A stretch of 10,287 bases of DNA from Fidelibacterota bacterium TCS52 (GTDB lineage Bacteria > Fidelibacterota > Fidelibacteria > Fidelibacterales > Fidelibacteraceae), in assembly GCA_001577215.1 (NCBI GenBank), contig LSCC01000057.1:1-10287 (forward strand). Reading direction: 5' to 3'. Under the pieces are notes generated by a model, which worked only from the letters and a program-made list of their open reading frames with translations, was not told the origin of the DNA and made no database searches. A program made the translations under genes and the position numbers. Below, piece after piece: positions 1 to 7,091 of the stretch. Each line of letters begins with the position of its first letter. The first letter of the stretch is position 1.

Positions 1-467
1 CCTGCTACTTGTTGGACTCTTATTAATCCAAATTTTGAATCAACATCAAAAACATATTTTTCGTTTAATTCTACAGCTTTAGGATTAAATGCAGCTAAAA
101 ATTTTCCTTTATGATATTTTATGAATGAAATTTTTCCGCCAATAGGAATACGATTTATATGTACATCCGTCAATGAAAGAAAAATTGAAATCATTTTTGA
201 TGGTTCTTTTGAAATGGGATGTAGAATATTATCCTTGATGGAAATGATCTTTCCATCAGCAGGAGAAACCAACAAATTTTCTCCAGCAGGAATTTTTCGA
301 TTTGGATCTCTAAAGAAATATAGGCAAAATAAAAATAACAATAATGATATATATACAACAATTAATAAAAATGAATTCAGATAAATGACATTTTTAAAAA
401 TCAAATATAACAATTCAGAAAATATTGTTATGAAGAGAAAAGATATCGTTGTGCCTTTTGCTGCCAT
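1..467 (-). CDS. psd: Phosphatidylserine decarboxylase proenzyme, N-terminal part (cut by window edge)
   Basis: Psd decarboxylates phosphatidylserine to phosphatidylethanolamine at the inner membrane. It is made as a proenzyme that cleaves itself to form a pyruvoyl group. The 155 residues visible show two N-terminal hydrophobic segments (about 8-24 and 31-52), then RDPNRKIPAG (53-62), SPADGK (68-73, with the conserved Asp71) and SLTDVHINRIPIGG (98-111, with the conserved His103). They end in LIRVQQVA. This order fits the short, archaeal-type Psd rather than the longer E. coli type. The self-cleavage motif and the C-terminus lie beyond position 1, so completeness cannot be judged. The ATG at 467 is preceded directly by an in-frame TAA and by AGGAG at 478-474, six bases upstream, so the start is well fixed. 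It lies 124 bases downstream of lnt on the same strand. The family call is firm; the subtype is inferred. Confidence 0.93.
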   Translation of the reverse strand, partial: MAAKGTTISFLFITIFSELLYLIFKNVIYLNSFLLIVVYISLLLFLFCLYFFRDPNRKIPAGENLLVSPADGKIISIKDNILHPISKEPSKMISIFLSLTDVHINRIPIGGKISFIKYHKGKFLAAFNPKAVELNEKYVFDVDSKFGLIRVQQVA

Positions 468-473
468 TTATGG

Positions 474-478
474 CTCCT
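474..478 (-). promoter_or_regulatory. Ribosome binding site of psd
   Basis: The minus strand reads AGGAG here, six bases before the ATG at 467. An in-frame TAA at 470-468 touches the ATG, so no upstream extension is possible and this site sets the start. Confidence 0.8.
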
Positions 479-507
479 TTAAGTTTATCAATAAAGATAA
501 GAAATAT

Positions 508-536
508 TTTATAAAATATGTATATTTTTTTGAGAA
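508..536 (-). promoter_or_regulatory. Possible sigma70-type promoter of psd
   Basis: On the minus strand TTCTCA (536-531, four of six matches to the -35 consensus) is followed after 17 bases by TATAAA (513-508, five of six matches to the -10). This would start transcription near position 501, about 34 bases before psd. The lnt-psd gap (591-468) is the only long gap between genes inside the window, which makes a separate promoter reasonable. The region is so AT-rich that such pairs arise easily by chance. I see no convincing GC-stem terminator after lnt, so read-through from lnt is equally possible. Confidence 0.3.
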
Positions 537-591
537 TAATAATAGAACACGGATATTATTACGAATTTTTAAACATAAATCTAAACTTTAT

Positions 592-2142
592 TTATTCATT
601 TGTAGAACTTTGCATTTTTTGATAGAGCACAACAGATCCTAAAATAATAACCGAAATAATCACACAAACAATAGCAAATAAATTTCCAAATTTAATATAA
701 AGCGGAGTGTATAAATATGTCTTTAATTTTGCATCAAAGGATCCCTTAATATTCAGTGGAATTTTTTCCTTTATAATTCCTTTGGGACTTATAACCATAG
801 AAATTCCTGTATTTGCACATCTTATAAATGCTCGTTTAGATTCAACAGCTCTTACTATTGATTGAGCCGCATGTTGATATGGCCCTAATGAATTTCCAAA
901 CCAAGAATCGTTAGTTACATTTATGTGATAGTTTGCTCCTTGGCGTACATTATTAATACTTATTTGTGGAAAAATAGATTCATAACAGATCATTGGAGAG
1001 ATCATTATATTTCCATCAATTATTGTAAATGGTTTATTATTTTTTCCTGGTGAAAAATTTGATTGTCCTAAGTTTAATTTTTTTAAGAATTTAAATTTTG
1101 TTGAAAATGGTATATACTCTCCAAAAGGGACGAGATGCACTTTATCATATTCACTTACAATTCCTGTATTTTTTACAAAAGAAAATAAACTGTTATTAAA
1201 TTTTATTTTTTTATTAATATAATAGTGATCGGGAGAACCGGTGATAAGTATTTTATTAGTGTTTTTAACCAATTTTTCTAACACATTTCTGTATTTACTT
1301 GTTCTAATATGTACAGGGGTAGCGCTTTCCGGCCAAACAATTACATCTATGGAATCAATTCCTGATTTTGTGCTTAGCGAGTCGAGATTTTCAAATACTT
1401 TTTTTCTATTTTCTATTTTCCATTTATCTAATGATCCATAATTTGGTTGTACTATTCGGAATGTAATTTCTTCTGCAATTTTGAAATTAATATTAAGTAT
1501 GATAATTCCGTAAATGTAAGGTATCGCGATTAATAACGCGATGGAAAGAATATATTTTTTAAATTTGGTGTTACTGTTTTTTATTGATAAAATTGCTTTA
1601 TACAAAAGTATATTAGTTAGGATTATTATAAATGAAATTAGATAAATTCCACCTATATCAACTATTTGAAGAAATGGTAGATTTTTTACTTGTGAATTAC
1701 CAAGAGAGAGCCAAGGGAAACCAAATACACCATAACTTCTAATAAATTCAATTGAAATCCAAAATAATGGGAATGACCATAATGCAAGATTTTTATTATA
1801 TTTTTTGATCACTGTAAATAAGTAACCAATAATACCATAATTTAATGCTAAGTACAATGCTCCCAATATCATTGAAATAGTTGCAAAAATAAAATTGGTG
1901 CCAATATTAAAAGCAAGCCAATGTGTCATAAAAATAGAATAAACAAAGCCCAAAAAGTATCCAATTTTAAAACCATTTTTTGTATTATTTAAAATATGAA
2001 TAAATGGAATAAGAGCCATGAATGCAAAATAAAATTGATTGAATGGAGCAAATGACAAAACAATAAAAATTGTTGAAATTAAAATAGCTATTAAACGATG
2101 GCCAAGTATAAATTTTGAAATTATTTTTAGGTATTTTGTCAT
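592..2142 (-). CDS. lnt: Apolipoprotein N-acyltransferase
   Basis: Lnt moves an acyl chain from a phospholipid to the N-terminal cysteine of lipoproteins in the inner membrane, the last step of lipoprotein maturation. The 516 residues match the family length. The first 220 or so hold several hydrophobic helices, including the conserved stretch around SFPLFWISIEFIRS (123-136) and FGFPWLSLG (140-148). A nitrilase-type domain follows with the three catalytic residues in place: Glu272 in VIVWPESATP, Lys334 in EYDKVHLVPFGEYIP and Cys386 in ISPMICYES. The stretch TNDSWFG (410-416) and the later RAVESKRAFIRCANTG also fit. A last membrane helix spans about 487-507. The ATG lies four bases after the ruvX stop and has no clear ribosome binding site, so translation is probably coupled to ruvX. 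Psd downstream makes phosphatidylethanolamine, a preferred acyl donor for Lnt in E. coli. Confidence 0.96.
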   Translation of the reverse strand: MTKYLKIISKFILGHRLIAILISTIFIVLSFAPFNQFYFAFMALIPFIHILNNTKNGFKIGYFLGFVYSIFMTHWLAFNIGTNFIFATISMILGALYLALNYGIIGYLFTVIKKYNKNLALWSFPLFWISIEFIRSYGVFGFPWLSLGNSQVKNLPFLQIVDIGGIYLISFIIILTNILLYKAILSIKNSNTKFKKYILSIALLIAIPYIYGIIILNINFKIAEEITFRIVQPNYGSLDKWKIENRKKVFENLDSLSTKSGIDSIDVIVWPESATPVHIRTSKYRNVLEKLVKNTNKILITGSPDHYYINKKIKFNNSLFSFVKNTGIVSEYDKVHLVPFGEYIPFSTKFKFLKKLNLGQSNFSPGKNNKPFTIIDGNIMISPMICYESIFPQISINNVRQGANYHINVTNDSWFGNSLGPYQHAAQSIVRAVESKRAFIRCANTGISMVISPKGIIKEKIPLNIKGSFDAKLKTYLYTPLYIKFGNLFAIVCVIISVIILGSVVLYQKMQSSTNE

Positions 2143-2146
2143 GCTA

Positions 2147-2560
2147 TTAACTATTTGAGTTTAAATAGTCCTTCATCATAATAAAAGCAGACATTTGATC
2201 TATCTTTTCTTTATTTTTAATAGTATTAATTCCTTTTTTAATTAGAATATCTTTTGCTTCTTTACTTGTATATCTTTCATCCCATTTAATAATTCGGCAA
2301 TCAAAATTTGTTTCAAGTAATTTAATAAAAGCATCTACTTTCTCGGTTTGAGATGTCATATTTCCTGAAAGTCCGATAGGATAGCCGATTATGATCTTTC
2401 CTATAGAATACTTGTTGCATACATTCTTAATTTTTTCTATTGCAATTTCATTAGAACCATTAATAATTAATGTAGGTAAAGAAATTGGAATTATATTTAG
2501 GGGATCAGAAATTGCTATTCCTACTCGTTGACTTCCATAGTCAATGGAAATAATTCTCAT
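2147..2560 (-). CDS. ruvX: RuvX/YqgF-type RNase H-fold nuclease (pre-16S rRNA processing)
   Basis: This 137-residue protein has the full YqgF/RuvX signature. It opens with IISIDYGSQRVGIAISDP (3-20), which carries the first catalytic Asp (Asp7). KIIIGYPIGLSG (55-66) follows, then WDERYTSKEA (93-102) with Glu95, and IDQMSAFIMMKDYL (120-133) with the final acidic residue Asp121. Together these form an RNase H-fold active site. In E. coli the homologue is a cytoplasmic protein required for maturing the 5' end of 16S rRNA, and it was earlier proposed as a Holliday junction resolvase. The length is normal. The ATG shares one base with the stop codon of the upstream HU-like gene (TAATG), so translation is very likely coupled to it. 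The stop is four bases before lnt. Confidence 0.95.
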   Translation of the reverse strand: MRIISIDYGSQRVGIAISDPLNIIPISLPTLIINGSNEIAIEKIKNVCNKYSIGKIIIGYPIGLSGNMTSQTEKVDAFIKLLETNFDCRIIKWDERYTSKEAKDILIKKGINTIKNKEKIDQMSAFIMMKDYLNSNS

Positions 2561-2883
2561 TATTTTTTCTTTAAAGGTTGTTCTAAATATTTTTTTAATA
2601 TTTTACCAGGTGTGAAATGAGTTTTTTTATGAGGTTTTACATATACAATTTCATTTGTTCGTGGATTGCGAGCTTTGGGTTTTGCTTTTGTAGGTTTAAC
2701 TTCAAATGTTCCAAAATTACGAACTTCTATTCTAACTGTATCTGCTTTTACATCTTTCATTAATAAATGTCTAAGAGCAGTAAAAAAGTCGTCAACGAGT
2801 GGTTTTATTTCATATTGTTTACGGTCAGATACTTTTGCCATTTCTCTAGTAATATCCACTTTTGTAAATGTTTTTTTTGTCAT
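2560..2883 (-). CDS. HU/IHF-family DNA-binding protein
   Basis: This is a small, basic nucleoid-associated protein of 107 residues that should dimerise and bend DNA. The N-terminal helices (about 6-46) carry the pattern TKVDITREMAK, and the beta arm follows. RIEVRNFGTFEVKP (51-64) is the family signature. ARNPRTNEIVYV (71-82) holds the arm tip with the DNA-intercalating proline (Pro74), and FTPGKILKKYL (90-100) is the typical C-terminal helix. The usual GRNP.TG tip reads ARNPRTN, and about seven residues extend past the core, ending LKKK. The sequence alone does not decide between HU, IHF-alpha and IHF-beta; a homodimer is likely because no partner gene is present. The ATG at 2883 has AAGGAA at 2894-2889, five bases upstream. 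The gene begins 14 bases after rel and overlaps ruvX by one base. Confidence 0.94.
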   Translation of the reverse strand: MTKKTFTKVDITREMAKVSDRKQYEIKPLVDDFFTALRHLLMKDVKADTVRIEVRNFGTFEVKPTKAKPKARNPRTNEIVYVKPHKKTHFTPGKILKKYLEQPLKKK

Positions 2884-2897
2884 AATAATTCCTTATT

Positions 2898-5063
2898 TTA
2901 AATTCTTTTTACTTTAATTATTCCCGGTATTTTTTTTATTTTTTTTATAACATTTTTGGTGTGTTTTAAATTATCAACAATAATAATGATGTTTCCTTGT
3001 GCTATTGTGCCCTCAGAATTCATACTAATAGAGGCAATACTTGTTTTCATATTTTGAATGGTATTGCTAATATCTTGAAGAATGCCATTTCTGTTTTCAC
3101 TTAAAATAGTTAAGTGAGAATAGAATGTATAATCAATGTTTTTATCCCAGTTGACTTCGATCAATCTATCCAATTCCTTTTCTTTTATTGGAATATTTTT
3201 ACAATTGCTACGATGTATTGTAATTCCTTTTCCTCTTGTGATGTACCCTACAATATCATCTCCTGGTATGGGATTGCAACCTTTCCCAAAATTGACCATA
3301 ACATTATCAACTCCTTGAACTGTAACACCCTTGGAGGTGCTTTTATAAAATCGTGGGAAAAATGGTTTATTTTTTGTTTCCTCATTATCAATTATTGTTT
3401 TTTCTTTACATACTTTATCTATTATTCCCTTAATAGTAATTTCACCTTTTCCAATTGCCTGAAAGAAAAGGTCTTGTGTCTGAAATCCCATCTCTTTATA
3501 TTTTTTAGATATAATTTTGATCTTATCAGCCATTTTTGCTTGGCGAAGTTTTTTATCTAGTATTTCTTTACCTAAATTGATACTTTCTATATATTCATTT
3601 TTTCTAAACCATCTTCTAATGCGAGATTTTGCTCTATTTGTCTTAACAAATTTTAACCAATTATAACTTGGTTTAATATTGTTTGATGTAAGTATTTCTA
3701 CTTTATCTCCACTGCTTAAAATTGTATTTAATGGAACAATTCTTGAATTTACTTTTGATCCAATACATGAGAGCCCGACATCGGTATGAACTGCAAATGC
3801 AAAATCAAGAGTAGTAGCATTTTTAGGTAATGTGATCAAATCCCCCTTGGGGGTAAATATGAAAATTTCCTCTTTGAAAAGATCTATTTTCAATGTTTCC
3901 ATAAAATCTTCGCTATTATTTGGATCATTTTTTAAAATATCAATTAACTCTCTAAGCCACAGTATTTTCTTATCAATTTCGTCCATATCTTTACTGGTTT
4001 CTTTATACTTCCAATGAGCTGCTATTCCTGTTTCTGCAATTTTATTCATTTTACCAGTTCTGATTTGAATCTCTATATTTTTTCCTTCTGGTCCTATTAT
4101 TGTAGTGTGAATTGATTGGTATCCGTTTGATTTTGGTGTGGCAATAAAATCTCTAAACCTTTCAGCAATAGGTTTAAATTGTTGATGAATAATTCCTAGT
4201 ACAGCATAGCAATCAGACAATTTATCTACTATAATTCTAATAGCAAGAATGTCAAAAATTTTATCTAAATCTTTATTTTGAATATTCATTTTTTTATTTA
4301 TAGAAGATAAATTTTTAGTTCTTCCTAAAATTTTTGTTTTTATTTGGTTTTCATTTAATGAATTATGAATTATTTTTTTAAATTTTTTAATATACTCATC
4401 AAAATATTTTTTATTTTTTAACACCTGTTTTTTTAAAAATTTATATTGCTTCAATTGTAGATGTTTGAAAGATAGATCTTCCAATTCGCTTTTAATTTTG
4501 TGCATTCCTAATCTGTGTGCAAGTGGTGCATATACATCACGTGTTTCAAGTGATATACGTTTCTGTTTTGATTTTGGCATTGATTTTAATGTTCTCATAT
4601 TATTTAAACGATCGGCAAATTTGACAATAATAACTCTAATATCTTTAGCAACACTAAGTAGCATTTTTCTGAAATTATTTGCTTGCTTATCTTCCTGGCT
4701 ATTAAATTTTATATCGCTTATTTTGGTTACACCTTCGACAATATTTGCAATAGTTTCGGAAAATTCATTGCTAATTATCTTTTTTGAATATTCGGTATCT
4801 TCTAAAATATCATGAAGTAATCCTGCGCAAATGGTTGTTGTGTCCATAGATAATTCTGTAAGAATTATTGCAGTTTGATATAAATGTTCAAAATATGGTT
4901 CACCTGATAATCTAAATTGTTCACCATGTCCTTTTTTGGCAAAATTATATGTTTTCCATAATAGTGGAATATCTTTTTCCACTTGTGGATTGTATTCTCT
5001 GATCTTATTTATTAAATCTGTGAATTTTTTTGGATATTTTTTATTAATTTTCTCGGATTTCAT
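2898..5063 (-). CDS. rel: Bifunctional (p)ppGpp synthetase/hydrolase, RelA/SpoT (Rel) family
   Basis: Rel makes and degrades the stringent-response alarmone (p)ppGpp. The 721 residues hold all the long-RSH domains. The HD hydrolase domain (about 35-200) has its metal and active-site residues: His60, HDILED at 84-89 and FADRLNN at 149-155. The synthetase domain (about 245-355) has RFRDFIATPKSNGYQSIHT at 302-320 and EIQIRT at 331-336. A TGS domain follows (about 397-460), then a helical region, a zinc-finger-like region (GKGCNPIPGDDIVGY, IHRSNC; 593-621) and a C-terminal ACT domain (about 645-721). The synthetase motif RFRD (302-305) is basic, as in bifunctional Rel/SpoT (RXKD), and unlike the acidic EXDD of single-function RelA. 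With an intact HD domain, both activities are expected. The ATG shares one base with the dnaB stop (TAATG) and has no obvious ribosome binding site, which suggests translational coupling. Confidence 0.97.
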   Translation of the reverse strand: MKSEKINKKYPKKFTDLINKIREYNPQVEKDIPLLWKTYNFAKKGHGEQFRLSGEPYFEHLYQTAIILTELSMDTTTICAGLLHDILEDTEYSKKIISNEFSETIANIVEGVTKISDIKFNSQEDKQANNFRKMLLSVAKDIRVIIVKFADRLNNMRTLKSMPKSKQKRISLETRDVYAPLAHRLGMHKIKSELEDLSFKHLQLKQYKFLKKQVLKNKKYFDEYIKKFKKIIHNSLNENQIKTKILGRTKNLSSINKKMNIQNKDLDKIFDILAIRIIVDKLSDCYAVLGIIHQQFKPIAERFRDFIATPKSNGYQSIHTTIIGPEGKNIEIQIRTGKMNKIAETGIAAHWKYKETSKDMDEIDKKILWLRELIDILKNDPNNSEDFMETLKIDLFKEEIFIFTPKGDLITLPKNATTLDFAFAVHTDVGLSCIGSKVNSRIVPLNTILSSGDKVEILTSNNIKPSYNWLKFVKTNRAKSRIRRWFRKNEYIESINLGKEILDKKLRQAKMADKIKIISKKYKEMGFQTQDLFFQAIGKGEITIKGIIDKVCKEKTIIDNEETKNKPFFPRFYKSTSKGVTVQGVDNVMVNFGKGCNPIPGDDIVGYITRGKGITIHRSNCKNIPIKEKELDRLIEVNWDKNIDYTFYSHLTILSENRNGILQDISNTIQNMKTSIASISMNSEGTIAQGNIIIIVDNLKHTKNVIKKIKKIPGIIKVKRI
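2944..2952 (-). promoter_or_regulatory. Possible extended -10 promoter for the HU-like gene, inside rel
   Basis: On the minus strand TG-T-TATAAA runs from 2952 to 2944, an extended -10 element about 60 bases before the HU-like ATG. The expected -35 region (2972-2967) reads AATTTA and is poor. HU proteins are usually far more abundant than Rel, so an extra promoter here makes biological sense. AT-rich coding DNA gives many such matches by chance. Confidence 0.2.
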
Positions 5064-6424
5064 TAAAATGCACTATCTATTTCATCTTGATATTCACCTA
5101 ATGCCAATTCATAAAATCTTGCAATATTTTTTTGGAAATTTAACCCAATTGGACCAGTTGGACCATTACGTTGTTTAGAAATTATTAATTCTGCTTTGCC
5201 TTCATCTTCCGGATCTTTAGAATAAACTTCTTTACGAAAAACAAACATTACAACATCGGCATCTTGTTCTATAGCTCCAGATTCTCTCAAATCAGATAAT
5301 TGCGGCTTATGATTACCGCCTCTTTTTTCTACTTCACGACTAAGCTGAGAAAGAGCTATTACAGGAATCTTTAATTCTTTTGATAAAGCTTTTAATCCTT
5401 GGCTGATACTGGATATTTCATGTTGTCTGTTATCGATTCTTCCTGTTGCATGAGCTAATTGTAAATAATCGATAAACAAAACATCTAACCCTTTTTCATT
5501 TTTTAATCGTCTTGCTCTACTGCGAATATCTAAAATATTTAATCCGGCAGTGTCGTCGATAAAGAGATTTGCTTTTGAGAGCTCACTTGCTGCTTTTGTT
5601 AAGTCATTCCATAAAGCCCCGGGAACATTTCCTTTTCTTAATTTTTGATGATCAATTCCACTTTGTGAACTTAAAAATCTCAGTCCGATTTGCCGCTCAG
5701 ACATTTCCAATGAAAACATTCCAACTTTATAATGATGTGAAATTGCCATAGATCTCGCCATTGTAATTGCTAAGGCTGTTTTTCCCATAGAAGGTCGTCC
5801 AGCAATAATAATCAGATCAGATGGTTGAAATCCTGATGTAATTGAATCTAAGGGAGCAAAACCAGTATGTATTCCAATAACTTCCCCTTTATTATGAGAT
5901 AATTTATCTACATGATCTATAGTTTCTTCAATTATTTTTGGAATAGAATTGAAATCACCTTTAAATGTTCTCTCTTTTAATGAAAATATGTTCTGTTCAG
6001 CATTATCCAGCATCGTTCCTACTTCTTCTTTTTCATTATATGCATCTGCAATGAGTTTTGTTGAAGTGGTAATGATTGTTCTTAAAGTAGATTTGTCTCC
6101 AACTATTTGAGCATAATATTCAATATTAGCTGCCGTAGGAACTTTTGCTATTATATTTGAAATACTAGCACTTCCACCAACCTTGTCTAATAATGTTAAC
6201 TGTATAAGCTTTTCAGTTACAGTTAAATGATCAATTGCTTGTGATTGTTTAGATAATTCTTTTATCGCTCTGAATATTAACTGATGTGCTTCTTTATAAA
6301 AATCAGTTTCATTTAATAATTCTATCCCACGATAAGCCGCATCAGGTTCTAACATCATTGCGCCTAATACAGCAATTTCTGCTTCAATTGATTGTGGTGG
6401 TGTTCTTGTAATGTCTTCTACCAA
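5063..6424 (-). CDS. dnaB: Replicative DNA helicase DnaB
   Basis: DnaB is the hexameric 5'-3' helicase that unwinds DNA at the replication fork and recruits primase. The 453 residues match the family length. The N-terminal domain starts with PPQSIEAEIAVLGAMMLEP (9-27), followed by the linker helix. The RecA-like ATPase domain contains the Walker A motif GRPSMGKTA (209-217), FSLEMS (237-242, with catalytic Glu240), Walker B VLFIDYLQL (315-323), SQLSREVEKR (359-368), DLRESGAIEQDAD (378-390) and the arginine-finger region SKQRNGPTG (416-424, Arg419). No intein interrupts it. The start is TTG at 6424: the conserved PPQSIEAE block lies upstream of any ATG, and AAGGAA sits six bases before the TTG. 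The gene is 25 bases after the uracil-DNA glycosylase gene and overlaps rel by one base. Confidence 0.98.
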   Translation of the reverse strand: MVEDITRTPPQSIEAEIAVLGAMMLEPDAAYRGIELLNETDFYKEAHQLIFRAIKELSKQSQAIDHLTVTEKLIQLTLLDKVGGSASISNIIAKVPTAANIEYYAQIVGDKSTLRTIITTSTKLIADAYNEKEEVGTMLDNAEQNIFSLKERTFKGDFNSIPKIIEETIDHVDKLSHNKGEVIGIHTGFAPLDSITSGFQPSDLIIIAGRPSMGKTALAITMARSMAISHHYKVGMFSLEMSERQIGLRFLSSQSGIDHQKLRKGNVPGALWNDLTKAASELSKANLFIDDTAGLNILDIRSRARRLKNEKGLDVLFIDYLQLAHATGRIDNRQHEISSISQGLKALSKELKIPVIALSQLSREVEKRGGNHKPQLSDLRESGAIEQDADVVMFVFRKEVYSKDPEDEGKAELIISKQRNGPTGPIGLNFQKNIARFYELALGEYQDEIDSAF

Positions 6425-6430
6425 TTTATT

Positions 6431-6436
6431 TTCCTT
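6431..6436 (-). promoter_or_regulatory. Ribosome binding site supporting the TTG start of dnaB
   Basis: The minus strand reads AAGGAA here, six bases before TTG at 6424-6422. No ATG occurs upstream of the conserved PPQSIEAE block, so this site and the TTG decide the start. Confidence 0.75.
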
Positions 6437-6449
6437 TTTAAAAATAATA

Positions 6450-7091
6450 TTATAAATATTTATTTGCTATCATCTCGAAATCTGAACTAATACTTTCTTT
6501 CCAATTTGGATTTCTAAGAATCGCTGCGGGATGATAAGTAACATATAGATCGACGTTTTGATAATTGTACGCGTTGCCTCTCATTTTTCCTAATGACAAT
6601 TCTTTCTTTATTAATGTTTTTCCCGCTATCCTTCCTAAAGCAACGATAACTTTTGGCTTGATCAAGGAAATTTGTTTATGTAAATATTGTTCACAAGTTG
6701 CAATTTCATTAGGTAGCGGATCGCGATTTTTTGGTGGACGACATTTCAAGACATTAGCAATAAAAACATCATCTCTGTGTAAATCAATTTCCATCAATAA
6801 TTTGTCAAGAAGTTTGCCTGCTCTCCCAACAAATGTAATTCCTGTTTCATCTTCGGTAGCACCCGGAGCTTCACCAACAAACATAATATCAGCATTAGCA
6901 TTACCATCACCAAATACGAATTTGTTACGAGTATTTCCTAATTGACATTTTTTGCAATTTTCAATTTCTCTTTTATATACTTCTAATTTGTTTGTAAATA
7001 GATTTTTTTTCAGCATTAATTTATTTCCAAAAACATCTTTTAAATAATTTAAATATCTTATTGTTTTATTGTCAATTTTTTTAGTGATCAT
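6450..7091 (-). CDS. Family 4 uracil-DNA glycosylase with an iron-sulfur cluster
   Basis: This enzyme cuts uracil from DNA, the first step of base excision repair after cytosine deamination or dUTP incorporation. The 213 residues hold the family 4 active-site motif GEAPGATEDETG (73-84), followed by FVGRAGKLLDKLL (87-99), and the second motif YHPAAILRNP (186-195) with His187. Four cysteines fit the [4Fe-4S] ligands: Cys46 and Cys49 (CKKC), Cys117 (KCRPPKNRDP) and Cys133 (IATC). The last pair has the 16-residue spacing I recall for the Thermus enzyme. About 32 lysine-rich residues precede the region where family members usually begin. The ATG at 7091 overlaps the coaBC stop by four bases (ATGA), so the long N-terminus is probably real and translation coupled. 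The gene sits directly before dnaB. Confidence 0.95.
   Translation of the reverse strand: MITKKIDNKTIRYLNYLKDVFGNKLMLKKNLFTNKLEVYKREIENCKKCQLGNTRNKFVFGDGNANADIMFVGEAPGATEDETGITFVGRAGKLLDKLLMEIDLHRDDVFIANVLKCRPPKNRDPLPNEIATCEQYLHKQISLIKPKVIVALGRIAGKTLIKKELSLGKMRGNAYNYQNVDLYVTYHPAAILRNPNWKESISSDFEMIANKYL

Noticed and set aside
504..519. Perfect 16-base palindrome ATATTTTATAAAATAT in the lnt-psd gap
   Set aside because: It is made only of A and T and overlaps the proposed -10 of psd. Such palindromes are expected by chance in this base composition, it has no GC stem for a terminator, and I see no second copy that would suggest an operator.
121..642. Two consecutive plus-strand open frames at the left end
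   Set aside because: The first lies antisense to psd, whose conserved SPADG and DVHINR motifs are read on the minus strand; the second covers the psd N-terminus, the lnt-psd gap and the end of lnt and has no family signature.
3114..3560. Open frame of 148 codons on the plus strand inside rel
   Set aside because: It lies antisense to the well-conserved C-terminal part of Rel, has no family signature and has low-complexity, Phe/Ile-rich content typical of an antisense frame in AT-rich DNA.
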